This document shows positions 36,701-48,700 of a stretch of 64,000 bases of DNA, piece after piece. The notes below the pieces were generated by a model that was not told where the DNA came from, did no database searches, and was given only the letters and a program-made list of their open reading frames with translations. The number at the start of each line of letters is the position of its first letter. The stretch's first letter is position 1. The DNA is taken from the NCBI GenBank assembly GCA_029168955.1, contig JAPDOI010000422.1, positions 434,001-498,000 of the forward strand. The letters run 5' to 3'. This DNA comes from Aplectana chamaeleonis. Its lineage: Eukaryota > Nematoda > Chromadorea > Rhabditida > Cosmocercidae. A program made the translations under genes and the position numbers.

Positions 36701-39700
36701 GTAGGAACTGGCTGATGCAGTTGGGGGAACGTCCGAGCTGGGAGGCAATTAGACGTTGGCTCAGCCCGGCAGCGTTGAGGGCACGTATTTGGGCTTGTTC
36801 GGTAAGAGTAAACGATGTACCACGGCCCATGATTGGAATAAAGATGTTGGGTGTCCTCGTGTTGCGTTCATGTCGCTCGCTGGCGCACAGCGACAGCGAG
36901 CGACCTGTCGCTGTCGCTGTGCGCCGCTGAGATTTTTGCAGATTCGAAGTATGTCAGCCCTCCGCAACACGTCGCTGCAGCGGACGCATTGCAAATGTTT
37001 CTTTGACAGCCGATGCCTTTGTTGCGATGCCGGTCCCGCCGCGATTTGTGCTAGATTGCATTCATATCGCTCATGAAAGCGACAGAGAATACCATGACCC
37101 TAAAAAGCTTTGCGCACTTGTGGAGCTGTGGATTTTCCTATGCAATTTGATTAATGAATTCTTAGGTTCAATGCTGCACGGACTGGGGAGGAGTCGATAG
37201 AAATAGTGAAATACTCGTCACCTGTTCCAGTTTCGCTGAATAAGCCGTTTATTTGTATTCTAGATCAGGTGAAGTCGTAAATAAATGACAAAACAAAATG
37301 TGAAAAGTGTATATTTTTAAGGCGTCGGCGATCCAATCCTACGATTGTCATGCACGAGTGACGAATCGCATCGAAGAGCTGCTGGACCTACAGTTACAAG
37401 GAATGGCCAGGACAATGCTGCGCGAACGGGACTGTCGGAATAAACTCAAGGTGTTGATCTGAAAATTTAGCTTCCTGGCAAAAGTAACAATTCGGATATG
37501 ATAAAAAAAAAGTTTCAAAAATGTCTTGAAATATCTTAAAAAAATGATTTGGCGTGAAATAGCCTGGAAAAATAAAAAAGCAGGGAAATGAAGTGAAATA
37601 ACCAAAAATACGATTTGATGGTCGATCATTTCACAAACTTCTCCGTTAAACCTATCAAAACGAAATCAAGCACTAAATTTTCAGAAATTTCACATATTTT
37701 CCCGAAGGTTCCCTTTCTGACTTCAATTTTGCTTAACGATTTCCATTTCGGAATGATGAAACATCTAACAACGAGATTGTCGAATGAGTACAATTTTTGA
37801 AACCTATTACTCAAGACCATAAACATACCACTCATTGCCGCATTTTGTGCAAAATGTGAGAACTCGATATTATTTATCATTAATATTTGATTTTGCATGA
37901 TGAGAAGAATTTCCCAAACAAGTGACTTAGAGCCCTCAGCAATCAAAAATCATTGCGATATTTTGTGCAAAAGGCGAAAAAATCAACATTATTGATCGGT
38001 ATTTATCGATAATGACTGATGAGCAAAGTTCTCCAACCAAGAAAACCAATCCCATCAGCAATCACCGCTAGCCGCATTTTGTGCAAAAAGCGCGAAAATC
38101 GATAATATTGATTATCGATTGATGACGTGTCAAAAGTACGGATTCGGACAAGTTCAGTGCTTATCTCCGACGGCCTGTGTTGATTGGCTGCAGATTCACC
38201 CACACACCCCGGTCTCCAAAGCCGTAGCAGAAAGAGGCAGTTTTCGTGCTCCACGGCTAATTTAGTATGTAAACCCACGATTTTGAGGTACCCTCCAAAG
38301 TTAGGGTATCAAGTTCTAAATGGAACAGGAGCGACCTGCATCCATTTCCAGCCTCCTATCCAAAAATGAGCTCCCTAGCTCAATTTTAAGTGTACCAACA
38401 AGATCGTGTACGCCGTCTGAAAAAAAGGAGATTAACAACGAAAAGGCGCGGTCTTTCAATTTTTACTCGAATACCAGTGAACCGTTCTAAACCATTTTTT
38501 GGGTACATGTACCAACTTTTTGCTCTCTTTTTAATGCAATTTATATCTAAATTCTACGTTCACTCTCAACTGAGATTTCGTAAATAGGTTGCGCGCATGG
38601 CCGAGTCAAAACCAAATCTGGTGCGCGCTTCGCGCGCACCACATTTTTTTATTTGTTACGAAAAAAAAACTTTTTAATAGAAGTTTTTTTTAAATGTATT
38701 GTTTTGTGATGTTTTTTAGGAACTGCCTAGGCGAATAGATATTGACTGCTTGTCGATGGTCTGCGGATTTCAACTGAGTACTGAACCGTTCTTCCGCTCC
38801 TTGATAAAGGCCACCATCAAGTATTCTGTCAGTAAGTGTATTTTGCCTTGTTTCACTGTGGTAAAAAAAAAGTTGAATCCAAACCCTTTAAGGGTTGACG
38901 TTATTGTTTTTGGTATTTTAGAACCAAACGAGTCTTTTCTCCCCTTTTTTCCAGCCAAGCAGATGAAGAAACAGCAAATCCAAATCCCCTTCGAGAAAGG
39001 CCGCACTATGCTTGGAATTGTGGATGAGACTGGTCAATTGCAGTATGGTCAAGTGTTCGTGCAGTACACGGAAAATATTAACCTGAAGACTCCGCCACCC
39101 AATGCTGCGAAGAGGATTCTGACAGGTAGGAGTAAACGTTGCAAAGGTTCGGAGGAATGGGGTTCAAGGCTTTTTGAATAGGGAGCCTATATTAGGTATC
39201 GGGACTCGTTAAAATATTAGTCAAAAATGAAAAATTTGGTTGGCAACCGTTGTACTGCCCTTCTCTGGGTCGAATTCCGGTCCGCAATTTCGTCTCGACG
39301 CGCTTTGCGGCCGCGAGCTTCCTAGTCGGAAGAGTTTCCAGCGCCGCTGCTGCCTATCTGTTCACTCTAGCTCTGAGAGGATCCCTCGCGATCGTTCACG
39401 GATAGAATCCCCTCGGTTTCTGGTAGGGGCCGTGAGGACACTAGCATGGGGCTATCGCGTAACGATCGCGAGATTCTGCCATTCTCAAACCGAGAGCGTA
39501 CCGCGTTCGTTCATCGATGCTCCCACGATGCTCTATAGCGGAACCGCGAAGAATCGAGCTTGGTCCTATCACGGAACGATCGCGAGATTCTACCAGCTTC
39601 AAACTGAGGGCGAATCGCGTCTAAACATTGATCTATTCGGGGTGTTACGTCGCCGAACGGCGATGAACAGAACCCGGAACTATCGCGGGACGGACGCGAG

Positions 39701-42700
39701 ATCCTGCCAGTCTCCACCCCTGATCGTACCGCATTCATGCCCTCTCGATGTTTCACCCGAGCGAGTGTTGCCTATCAGGTCTTCACGAAGCAATAAGGTA
39801 TTGCCCTTGCCGTATTCCGTGCTGCTTTACACATCTGCACATCATGAGAGCGCGGAACCTGGGGAAAACGATCACGGTACCATCGCGGATCGCGAGTGCA
39901 CCACGGTACTAGCGCTTTAAACATGATAACGATGGCGGTACCATCACGGTACGAGAGCGAGAATGTCAATGGATGAGTCAATTGGGCAACTATCGCGGAA
40001 CGAACGCGGATCGCGGGACTAGGGGGAGACGAACACGGTACTATTGCGGATCGCGCGAGCATCACGGTGCTAGCGCGGAAGATTCTCTCAGAGAGGTGGG
40101 TTTTGGTAACTGGAAACTTTGAAAAGTTGGAGAAAACTGTATAAAAAAGCCAAATAGAGTCGGCTTCGGCGCTGGAAACTCGACTGACTTGAGCGCGTGC
40201 GGTCGCAAAGCGTGTCAAGACGCAATTGCGGACCGGAATTTGGCCCAGAGAAGCACAGTAATTTTTGCCGAAAAACACTTTTTGGGAGGGAAACCTTAGG
40301 CGCTATTCACACTACTCATCGCCAGCGCGGCACGCGCGTGCCGCGCTGGCGTGGCGTTTGTGTATCTTCTTCTTCTTATCAGCCGCAGCGGAGCTTCTTC
40401 TCATAGGCCCAAAAAGGCGGCGACGTCGCACGGCTTCTTCCACATATCACGAGCAGTCAGAGAGGTTGGTTTAGCTGGGCATGAAAATAAATGAAGTGAA
40501 TCATTCCCTGTACATTGACAGTCAGGACATATATCAGGGACCGAATCATCGATCCTATGTACGTAGGCCATCAAATACGAAGAATGACCGCATCGTAGGC
40601 CCGCCAGAGTCGCGCGAGAGCGTCTGGGCAGGTTCTTCTCACTGTCATCGACCTTGGGCGGCACTTCACTGAGGATGGGGTTAGGAGGAGTACAGGACGA
40701 GTATTCGGATACAAATCTGGTGTGCTCCATTTGCTGCAGTCTCTTTCGAGTGAGTTCAGAGGTAGCCCACTTTTGACGATCAGTGGTAGAGATAGCAGCA
40801 TGCAGTGGTGTGCGAATATTACGGTGTTGATGTACCGGTGATAGAAGTGAATAGTTGCGATGAGCGGCATTCTTGACTATGCCAATATGGAACTGTTGTG
40901 ACTGCAACTGGCAGTGCTGCTTCACTGGAAGTACTGCGCATTCTTGATGAAGGTGCGATACAGGTGTAGATCTTGGACACTTTGTAGTTTGCTCCAAGAG
41001 GCGTCCGACAAGTGTCTAGACCATATTGGGGATCCATATTCCAGAGTTGGCTGTATCATGGCCTTGTACGTAGTGCGTAGAACCTCCTTTGTGCTGCCCC
41101 ATGTGGTGCCAGCCAGAGCACGGAGGATGTTGTTGCGCTTGTTGGCTGCTGTAGCTCGGATACGGATGTTTTCATGGGAACGCAATGAGGGATCCAGAAA
41201 GACTTCAAGTAGACGAGGATGCTTGGACAAGGACAGCTGATTACCTTCCCAAAGTACTTTAGGATGGAGTTGGTGCTCAGCCGTTGCAGTAGTGCATACA
41301 GTAACGCTGGACTTGGCTGCAGAGACCTTCAGTTGGTTCGATTCAAGATATTTGGCCAGGCTGCAAAGGTATTTGTTCATCTCCACAGTAGCTCGGTCGA
41401 TGACTGGGTCGGTGCAAATAATAGTGATGTCATCTGCATATAGGCATAAGTGGATGCTGGATGGAGGCTCGGGAATATCAGACAGGTACAACGAAAATAG
41501 GCTAGGTGATAGTACTCCACCCTGAGGGACGCCTGCCTTGAGGGAAATCGAAGTAGACATGTGCTCGTCAAATTTCACGCGGATGGAGCGATTTTTGATG
41601 AAGCTGTTGGCCCAACGTTCGCACCAGTCAGGCATGTCAGAGTCCAGTATCGATTTTGAAAGCAGAGGAGTGCTGACGTGGTCGAATGCTGCAGTCAGGT
41701 CAACTGCTACGACGAGACTTCTTCCGGCAGGGGCCTTCATGTTAAAGCCGGCAATGATGTGTTCTGTTATGGACGTCAGGGCCGTGGTGTTGGAGTGTGC
41801 CTTTTTCTGCGTTTGTGTATGAATGGCTTGACGCCCCGCTCGCGCGGCACGCGCGTCACGATCCGCCATGGCGTCGCCGCTGCAGTATTCATACTGCCAC
41901 CCGGAACACCTTGGCGTTTTCATCCACTGATATTATTTATCGATCGTCTCATGCATTCCATCTTCTCCGCTCCGCCATGGCGTCGCCGCTGGAGTATTCA
42001 TAGTCTCGGCAAGCGCGGCACGCGCGTAGAAAGTATTCATACACAAACGCCATGCCAGCGCGGCACGAGCGTGCCGCGCTGGCGTTGAGTAGTATGAATA
42101 GCGCCTCAGAGTTTTCGAAAGTCTCCGTATCCAAGGGTAAGGGATCGTAGCGTCGGTTAGGTTCTTTACAACGGCCCGCTTGACCTGTCAAGAGCATTTT
42201 TAGCAATTGTAATTTAGGGCGCAAAATAAATTCGAGGGTTATGCGTATCGCTCCAGCCGCGAAGCGGCTGGAGAGGCTTGGTTTTGCCCAGGCCTTGTGA
42301 TCACTTAGAATTTTATAAAATAGTTTATAGAATCTTTGAAACAAAATTTCTGAAGATTTCCTTCTGGATATAAGCGAAGGGGTCCAGAAGACACCTGCTG
42401 TCCGAATTTCAGCAAAATCGCTTCACAAATAACAAAGTTGTGAGCCCGAAAGCTTAAGAAAATTTCATGGTGTGCGCCGTAGGCCGTGAGCCGTAGGCCG
42501 TGGGCCGTAGGCCGTAGGCCGTGGGCCGTAGGCCGTCACGCTTTTCAGTCCTCACTGCTAATAGCCACTGCCAATGGTCTCAGGCAATCAACTTGGCAGA
42601 CAGGTAAGTTGGTAGGAGGTACGTAGGCTGGTAATTAACCGATTTGTAGGTGAGGGGGGATTCTGATGACGTCATCGGGACGTCGTGAAAAGTGCTTCGG

Positions 42701-45700
42701 GCTTCTGATGACGTCATCGGGACGTCGTGAAAAGTGCTTCGGGCTTCTGATGACGTCATCGGGACGTCGTGAGAGTGCTTCGGGCTTCTGATGGCGTCAT
42801 CGGGACGTCGTGAAAAGTGCTTCGGGCTTCTGATGACGTCATCGGGACGTCGTGAGAGTGCTTCGGGCTTCTGATGAGGTCATGGGGACGTCGTGAGAGT
42901 GCTTCGGGCTTCTGATGAGGTCATGGGGACGTCGTGAAAAGTGCTTCGGGCTTCTGATGACGTCATCGGGACGTCGTGAGAGTGCTTCGGGCTTCCGATG
43001 GCGTCATCGGGACGTCGTGAAAAGTGCTTCGGGCTTCTGATGACGTCATCGGGACGTCGTGAAAGTGCTTCGGGCTTCTGATGACGTCATCGGGACGTCG
43101 TGAAAAGTGCTTCGGGCTTCTGATGACGTCATCGGGACGTCGTGAGAGTGCTTCGGGCTTCTGATGACGTCATCGGGACGTCGTGAAAAGTGCTTTGGGC
43201 TTCTGATGACGTCATCGGGACGTCGTGAGAGTGCTTCGGGCTTCTGATGGCGTCATCGGGACGTCGTGAAAAGTGCTTCGGGCTTCTGATGACGTCATCG
43301 GGACGTCGTGAAAGTGCTTCGGGCTTCTGATGACGTCATCGGGACGTCGTGAAAAGTGCTTCGGGCTTCTGATGACGTCATCGGGACGTCGTGAGAGTGC
43401 TTCGGGCTTCTGATGACGTCATCGGGACGTCGTGAAAAGTGCTTCGGGATTCTGATGACGTCATCGGGACGTCGTAAAAGTGCTTCGGGCTTCTGATGAC
43501 GTCATCGGGACGTAGTGAAAAGTGCTTCGGGCTCCTGATGACGTCATCGGGACGTCGTGAAAAGTGCTTCGTGCTTCTGACGACGTCATCGGGACGTCGT
43601 GAAAGTGCTTCGGGTTTCTGATGACGTCATCGGGATGTCGTAAAAAGTGCTTCGGGCTTCTTATGATGTCATCGGGACGTCGTGAAAGTGCTTCGGGCTT
43701 CTGATGACGTCATCGGGACGTCGTGAAAAGTGCTTCGGGCTTCTGATGACGTCATCGGGACGTCGTGAGAGTGCTTCGGGCTTCTGATGAGGTCATGGAG
43801 ACGTCGTGAGAGTGCTTCGGGCTTCTGATGACGTCATCGGGACGTCGTGAAAAGTGCTTCGGGCTTCTGATGACGTCATCGGGACGTCGTGAAAGTGCTT
43901 CGGGCTTCTGATGACGTCATCGGGACGCCGTGAAAAGTGCTTTGGGCTTCTGATGACGTCATCGGGACGTCGTGAAAGTGCTTCGGGCTTCTGATGACGT
44001 CATCGGGACGTCGTGAAAAGTGCTTCGGGCTTCTGATGACGTCATCGGGACGTCGTGAAAAGTGCTTCGGGCTTCTGACGACGTCATCGGGACCTCGTGA
44101 AAATGCTTCGGGTTTCTGATGACGTCATCGGGACGTCGTGAAAAAGTGCTTCCGGGCTTCTTATGACGTCATCGGGACGTCGTGAAAGTGCTTCGGGCTT
44201 CTGATGACGTCATCGGGACGTCGTGAAAAGTGCTTCGGGCTTCTGATGACGTCATCGGGACGTCGTAAAAAGTGCTTCGAGCTTCTGATGAAGTCATCGG
44301 GACGTCGTGGAAACCCGGATAGTGGGCAGGTGTTCGGGACCCGTTGCTGCTCATCCGAAAAGTTGTGAAGACCACCCCGTAGAGTGAGCAGGAGCCCAGA
44401 CTCGATGCTAGCCATCCGAGAAATTATGCCCCGGAATTTGCGCAGGAGAGAACACCTTGCAAAACTTCTGTAAAAGTGTAAGGATGACAAGCATAGCAAG
44501 CAGAAAGTTTGAGATGTTATGTGAGTCATGTCAGGTCATGTTGCCAGGCTGCTTTTCAGTTTCGTAAGGTCATTCACACAACCCCATTTTGAGTGCTCCC
44601 TCTTCCTTCTTCACCAGCCTACTGATTTTTCCTGCAATAAATGGTACTTGCTTATTAGCATCCAAATTCAAAAACAAATTGTTAGAACTATCTCCATTCG
44701 CAGCTCAGCAGAGCTTTTTCATATCAGATTCATGGAATCGAAGCGGCTGTTCTGCGAAGGAATGGGGCAACGGAAACGAAATAATGAGTATGTAAAACTG
44801 CTTTGTTCCACAGATGTGAAAGTGTCCAAATGGAATGGAAGGTAGTTTCTGACTGTCCCGGTTTTAAGTTAGTTTCATTTGAAAGCGAAGAACTGCAGGC
44901 AGATTTTGCATCCGGCTGTAGGCCAGCAGGCTTTCATGATTATCGACCGGGCTGGCTACGTCTGGGCGACCAACTATAACCGGGGCCTAAGGTCCCCGTC
45001 AGAGTTGGTTGAGAAAATCACCGTGGCCGATCCGTTCGATACGTATGAAAAACATGGAGGGTGCAAATAACACCCGGTGTAGCCAGATGTGGCTGACGCG
45101 ATCAATATGAATGAATTATGTGGAACGATATCATGGATATCATTCATTTCTTAGCTAATATCATGTGAACATCGGTCTTGTCAGCCACATCGAGTGATTT
45201 TTCTGAGATAGTTTTACAACAGTTTGGGTCATTGATTCTTGTGACCACAGAAAGAGGACTGATCTAGTGGGGAGATGAAGAGGTCTTTGTTCGAAATTCT
45301 TGCATGGGATATTACAGCGTAATATCAAGAAAAAGTGAACAATTCTGTAAAGGGTCTCCCAAGCAGAAGTGGTTTGGTTAGCGTTACAAATGCTTCAACA
45401 AAAGGGAACAATAGGAAAGCGGAATGAGGAGAGTCTACAAAAAATGAACAATATCCTCCAAGAACTCTTTTCTTTTTCAGAAACTTCCAAACAAGCGGAA
45501 ACAAACCGTTGTGGTATTTTACGAGGAAGAATTGACTGGTTCCCTAAAACAATTTAACATCATCTCCCCTTTTAATGATAGCTATTAGGTTCACATGCAT
45601 ATATACATATTTTATCGGCACTCACATAATCAAAGTCCTTTATGGAGCCAAAAGCGCTTCCTCATAGAGAACCACAACGGTTTGTTTCCGCTGTTTGGAA

Positions 45701-48700
45701 GTTTCGAAAAAGAAAAGAGTTCTTGGAGGATATTGTTCATTTTTTGTAGACTCTCCTCATTCCGCTTTCCTATTGTTCCCTTTTTTTGAAGCATTTGTAA
45801 CGCTAACCAAACCACTTCTGCTTGGGAGACCCCTTTTTTACAGAATTTAGTATACAGTTTAAGGGGCCGTTTATACTTCTGCGCTGAAGGGCGAGGCGAA
45901 GTGCAATTCTATGATATTGATCAAGCGGCGCGGCACGATCAATGTTAAAGAATTGCACTCCGCCGCTCCGCTTGGTGGTGGAAGTGTAAAAAACGCTTAA
46001 TGAAGAAATATAAGTGAACTCGAAATATACAAAAATATGGAGCAAATAAAATGCTTTTAAAATCAAAAAATATCCATTATGAATCATTATTATTCCTTAT
46101 AATTTTTTCGTGAGAAAAGTTTGCATTCTGCACGTGCGGTGCGATAGAATGGGTTTGAACCGCTTGAGAAGGATTGTTCAGTAGAGTGTTGACCGAATAT
46201 TCGTTTATCCGAGTATTATGAGAATATTCAAGTAATTCGAATATTTGAAGATGTGGATTATTCGGGCTATTCGAGTGTTCTAATATTCAAAGTGGACGGT
46301 TATAAATTGCCACAGGCACAAAATTCTCACGGTAAACAAAATTGATTATACCCAATCGGTAAAGGGTAGGGTATAAAAGAAATTGAGAGCGGTGTGTTTT
46401 CATTCACACACCGTCATTCTCCGGAGGTGAGCGGCTGAAGCTGAACGCACTAGGGATTAGGGAAACAGCGTTCGGGTTGAGTTTTCGAATATTCAAAGGA
46501 GTGAATTATCCGAATTATTCGTTAATTGGAATATTCAAAAAATTTATTTGAACGCAATTTTCTTCTGTGCAGTGTAATAGGGAAAACTTCGTGTTTTCGT
46601 GCCTTTATGGTTAATGTTCTAGGGAAAATACTGCTGACGAAGAATCCTTGCATTGTTGCCGGTGATGTACGCGTATTTGAAGCTGTGGATATCCCAGATT
46701 TGCGTCATTTGGTTGATGTGATCGTTTTTCCAATGCACGGCCCGAGACCTCACCCGGATGAAATGGCAGGTATGTGGACAGAGTAGAGCACAATGTAAAG
46801 TCTATACGAAAGGGACTGTCCGCTTACCCGGTCGGAGTGCGTGTCCAGCGGCTATCGTGGAGGTATTTCGGGCTTGAAAATCGATTAACAGGGAGATTAG
46901 ACAAACACTGAACAATATCCCAGGCAACCTGCTCACAGCCATGGGAAGGCTCGTCGGAAAAATGTCTGTATAAAAAAAACGGAAAGAAGAGAGGATGATG
47001 ACGAGACGAAGGGAGTGATGAAAAGAGACGGAAAACAGGGAAAGTGCTGGCGGAGAAGGAAAGGAAGAGAGCGACGTGAATGGAAAAAAACATTGTATAA
47101 GTAGCGAAAGGTAGTGAGGGAGGGAGTGAGCGAGAGGGGAGAGAGGGAGAGAGAATCAGCAACAGAAAGGCTTAGGGACGAGACGTAGATAAACAGAGGG
47201 AAGTCTAGATTTGGAATTACGGGCGACATTAGGAAAGAAATGGACAGAAAAGCGTAGAGTAGGAGTAGAGAAAGAAGCAGAGGGAGGAACAATTATTTTG
47301 GAAGGATAGCAGAGGGGGTAGAGACATGAGAGAGTTTTGGGCAAGAGAAATAAACTCTGGTTGGCTCTCAGAGAGGAATGGAGAGGTGCAGAGAAAAACA
47401 TTAGGATAGAGAGAAAAGGGAGCAAAGCAGGAGAGAGATCCAGTGAGCCGAAATCAATGAGAGGAGAGAAAGCGGGTAGATTGAGGAATCAAAGATGCTT
47501 ACTTTTTTGGCGAGGAATAAGGAGAAGTATATATGATCTAGTTCCGCAATCGCGTTCAGTCCGCAAAGTCTCATTATCACAATCGTAGAAGCGAAGCGGT
47601 TGTTTTGAGAATGATTTCTTCATTTTCATAGTTGATTTTTTTAAAAACAACCGCTTCGCTTCTACGATTGTGATAATGAGGACTGAACGCGATTGCGGAA
47701 CTGAACTATATGTAACATCGGCGTGGATCCTGAAGAGACTTTGCGTTCCCTATTGGAGGTTGGCGCAAACTCAGTGCACCTATGCTATAGCTCATGGAAC
47801 CGAGTTTGCGCCAACCTGCAACAGTGAACGCAAAGTCTCTTCCAGATCCATGCCGACGTTATGTAATTGAAGAAACCAAGGGAAAAAGAGAATCAGAGGC
47901 GATTCTAAGTTTCAAAGGTTAGTGTTTTGCCTCCGCTGAGAAATCCTAGTGTTTCAACACGTTCGCACCTGACTTGCTGTTTTGACACATCGTTATAACA
48001 TTTTGCAGCAGCTATAAGCGGGGAAAACTCAACAAAAATGCCAAAAAAATGCGAGAAACAGTGAACGTGTTGAAATTCCTGTTATTCACGGCTGTGGCAA
48101 AACACTGACCTCTGAAACTTATCATCGATTGAGAAGCAGGGGACCAAAGTAAGAGAAGGAGTGAGGGCCGGTGAGAGAGGTAGAGGTAAACGGGAGGGGG
48201 GAGTGAGGGGATGAGGATGAGGGTGAGGCTGAGGCTGAGGGAAAAAGGGGGAGGGGAGAGCGAGGGTCCGAGAGAGCGCGGAGAGAGAGGGATGAAAAAA
48301 AAGAGAAAGTGGAGACAGATAGTGAAGTACTTTCGACACGGATAGCGCTGAAACTGCGTTCTGAAACCGTTTTCTTCTTATTGTTTGTTGGCGCAAAGTT
48401 GGCTCTTATTTACGTACGTTATAACTTATGTACACCAAGTTTGCGCCAACACAGAAAAAGGAACGCGAAGTATCAGTGCGGTTCGTGCCGACTGTAGATT
48501 CTAGAAGACAGACATGGGCAGTCGGTGCTGGAGGGATAAGTAGATTTCCTTAGGTAGGAGGGGTTAGCGGCCAACTCTTTGAGGAAGTTTGTTGGGGGGG
48601 GAGTGTTCTCTCCTTCTTCGTGTAGAGAGTATTGAGCTATCGCGATTCGACAATTGTAAGCTTTTGTATGTAAGCAGCATCTGTAGTCTTCAATGTCTTG

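Larger units (their letters stand above)
31190..36830 (-). mobile_element. Tc3-like transposon carrying a 4.3 kb insertion in its own intron
   Basis: The left end is CAGTGCGTTCGGAAATGATA directly after TA (31,188-31,189), as in Tc1/mariner elements. The word CGTTCGGAAATGATAGGGAC occurs at 31,195 and again at 31,369, 174 bp inward, matching the two transposase-binding sites known in Tc3 inverted repeats. The transposase gene follows on the - strand (exon 2 32,020-31,448, exon 1 36,830-36,414). No right inverted repeat was found past 36,830, so that end is deleted or rearranged. Confidence 0.88.
31448..36830 (-). pseudogene. Tc3-like transposase (two exons, one premature stop)
   Basis: Exon 1 (36,830-36,414, 139 codons) has paired helix-turn-helix regions: [38 protein letters not shown] and a GRPRK linker, ending [11 protein letters not shown]. 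Exon 2 (32,020-31,448, 190 codons plus stop) has [16 protein letters not shown] (first D), [14 protein letters not shown] (second D) and CNPIENIWG (E), the DD34E triad. Splicing at donor GTAAGG and acceptor TTCCAG gives [12 protein letters not shown] and 329 codons in total, the length known for nematode Tc3 transposase. One in-frame TAA after KAWLQ (31,699-31,697) breaks it. Confidence 0.9.
40297..42107. mobile_element. Palindromic miniature element split by Jockey copy J3
   Basis: The inverted ends AGGCGCTATTCATACTACTC (right) and AGGCGCTATTCACACTACTC (left) are followed by GCCAGCGCGGCACG words and GGCGTTTGTGTAT on each side. Without J3 and its duplicated target it would be about 356 bp. 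Confidence 0.75.

Noticed and set aside
39240..39920. 226-codon open frame on the + strand
   Set aside because: It runs from a family A miniature element into the nested repeat-built element; no domain, and it is interrupted by the nesting boundary.
42472..42538. Internal telomere repeat
   Set aside because: The unit GCCGTRG is not the nematode telomere TTAGGC and the array is only about 65 bp.
42659..44312. Regular 41-42 bp repeats as a CRISPR array
   Set aside because: Units are head to tail with no unique spacers, the setting is a eukaryotic intron, and no cas-like gene is present. It is a minisatellite.
44161..44529. 122-codon - strand frame with [11 protein letters not shown] repeats
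   Set aside because: It is the reverse translation of the minisatellite units.
46526..46786. Stand-alone 86-codon gene
   Set aside because: Only 46,623-46,769 is conserved, as RdRP exon 26; the upstream codons are intron read-through.
46824..47425. Ser/Phe/Leu-rich - strand frames as membrane proteins
   Set aside because: They come from the complementary strand of a polypurine tract and show no conserved pattern.
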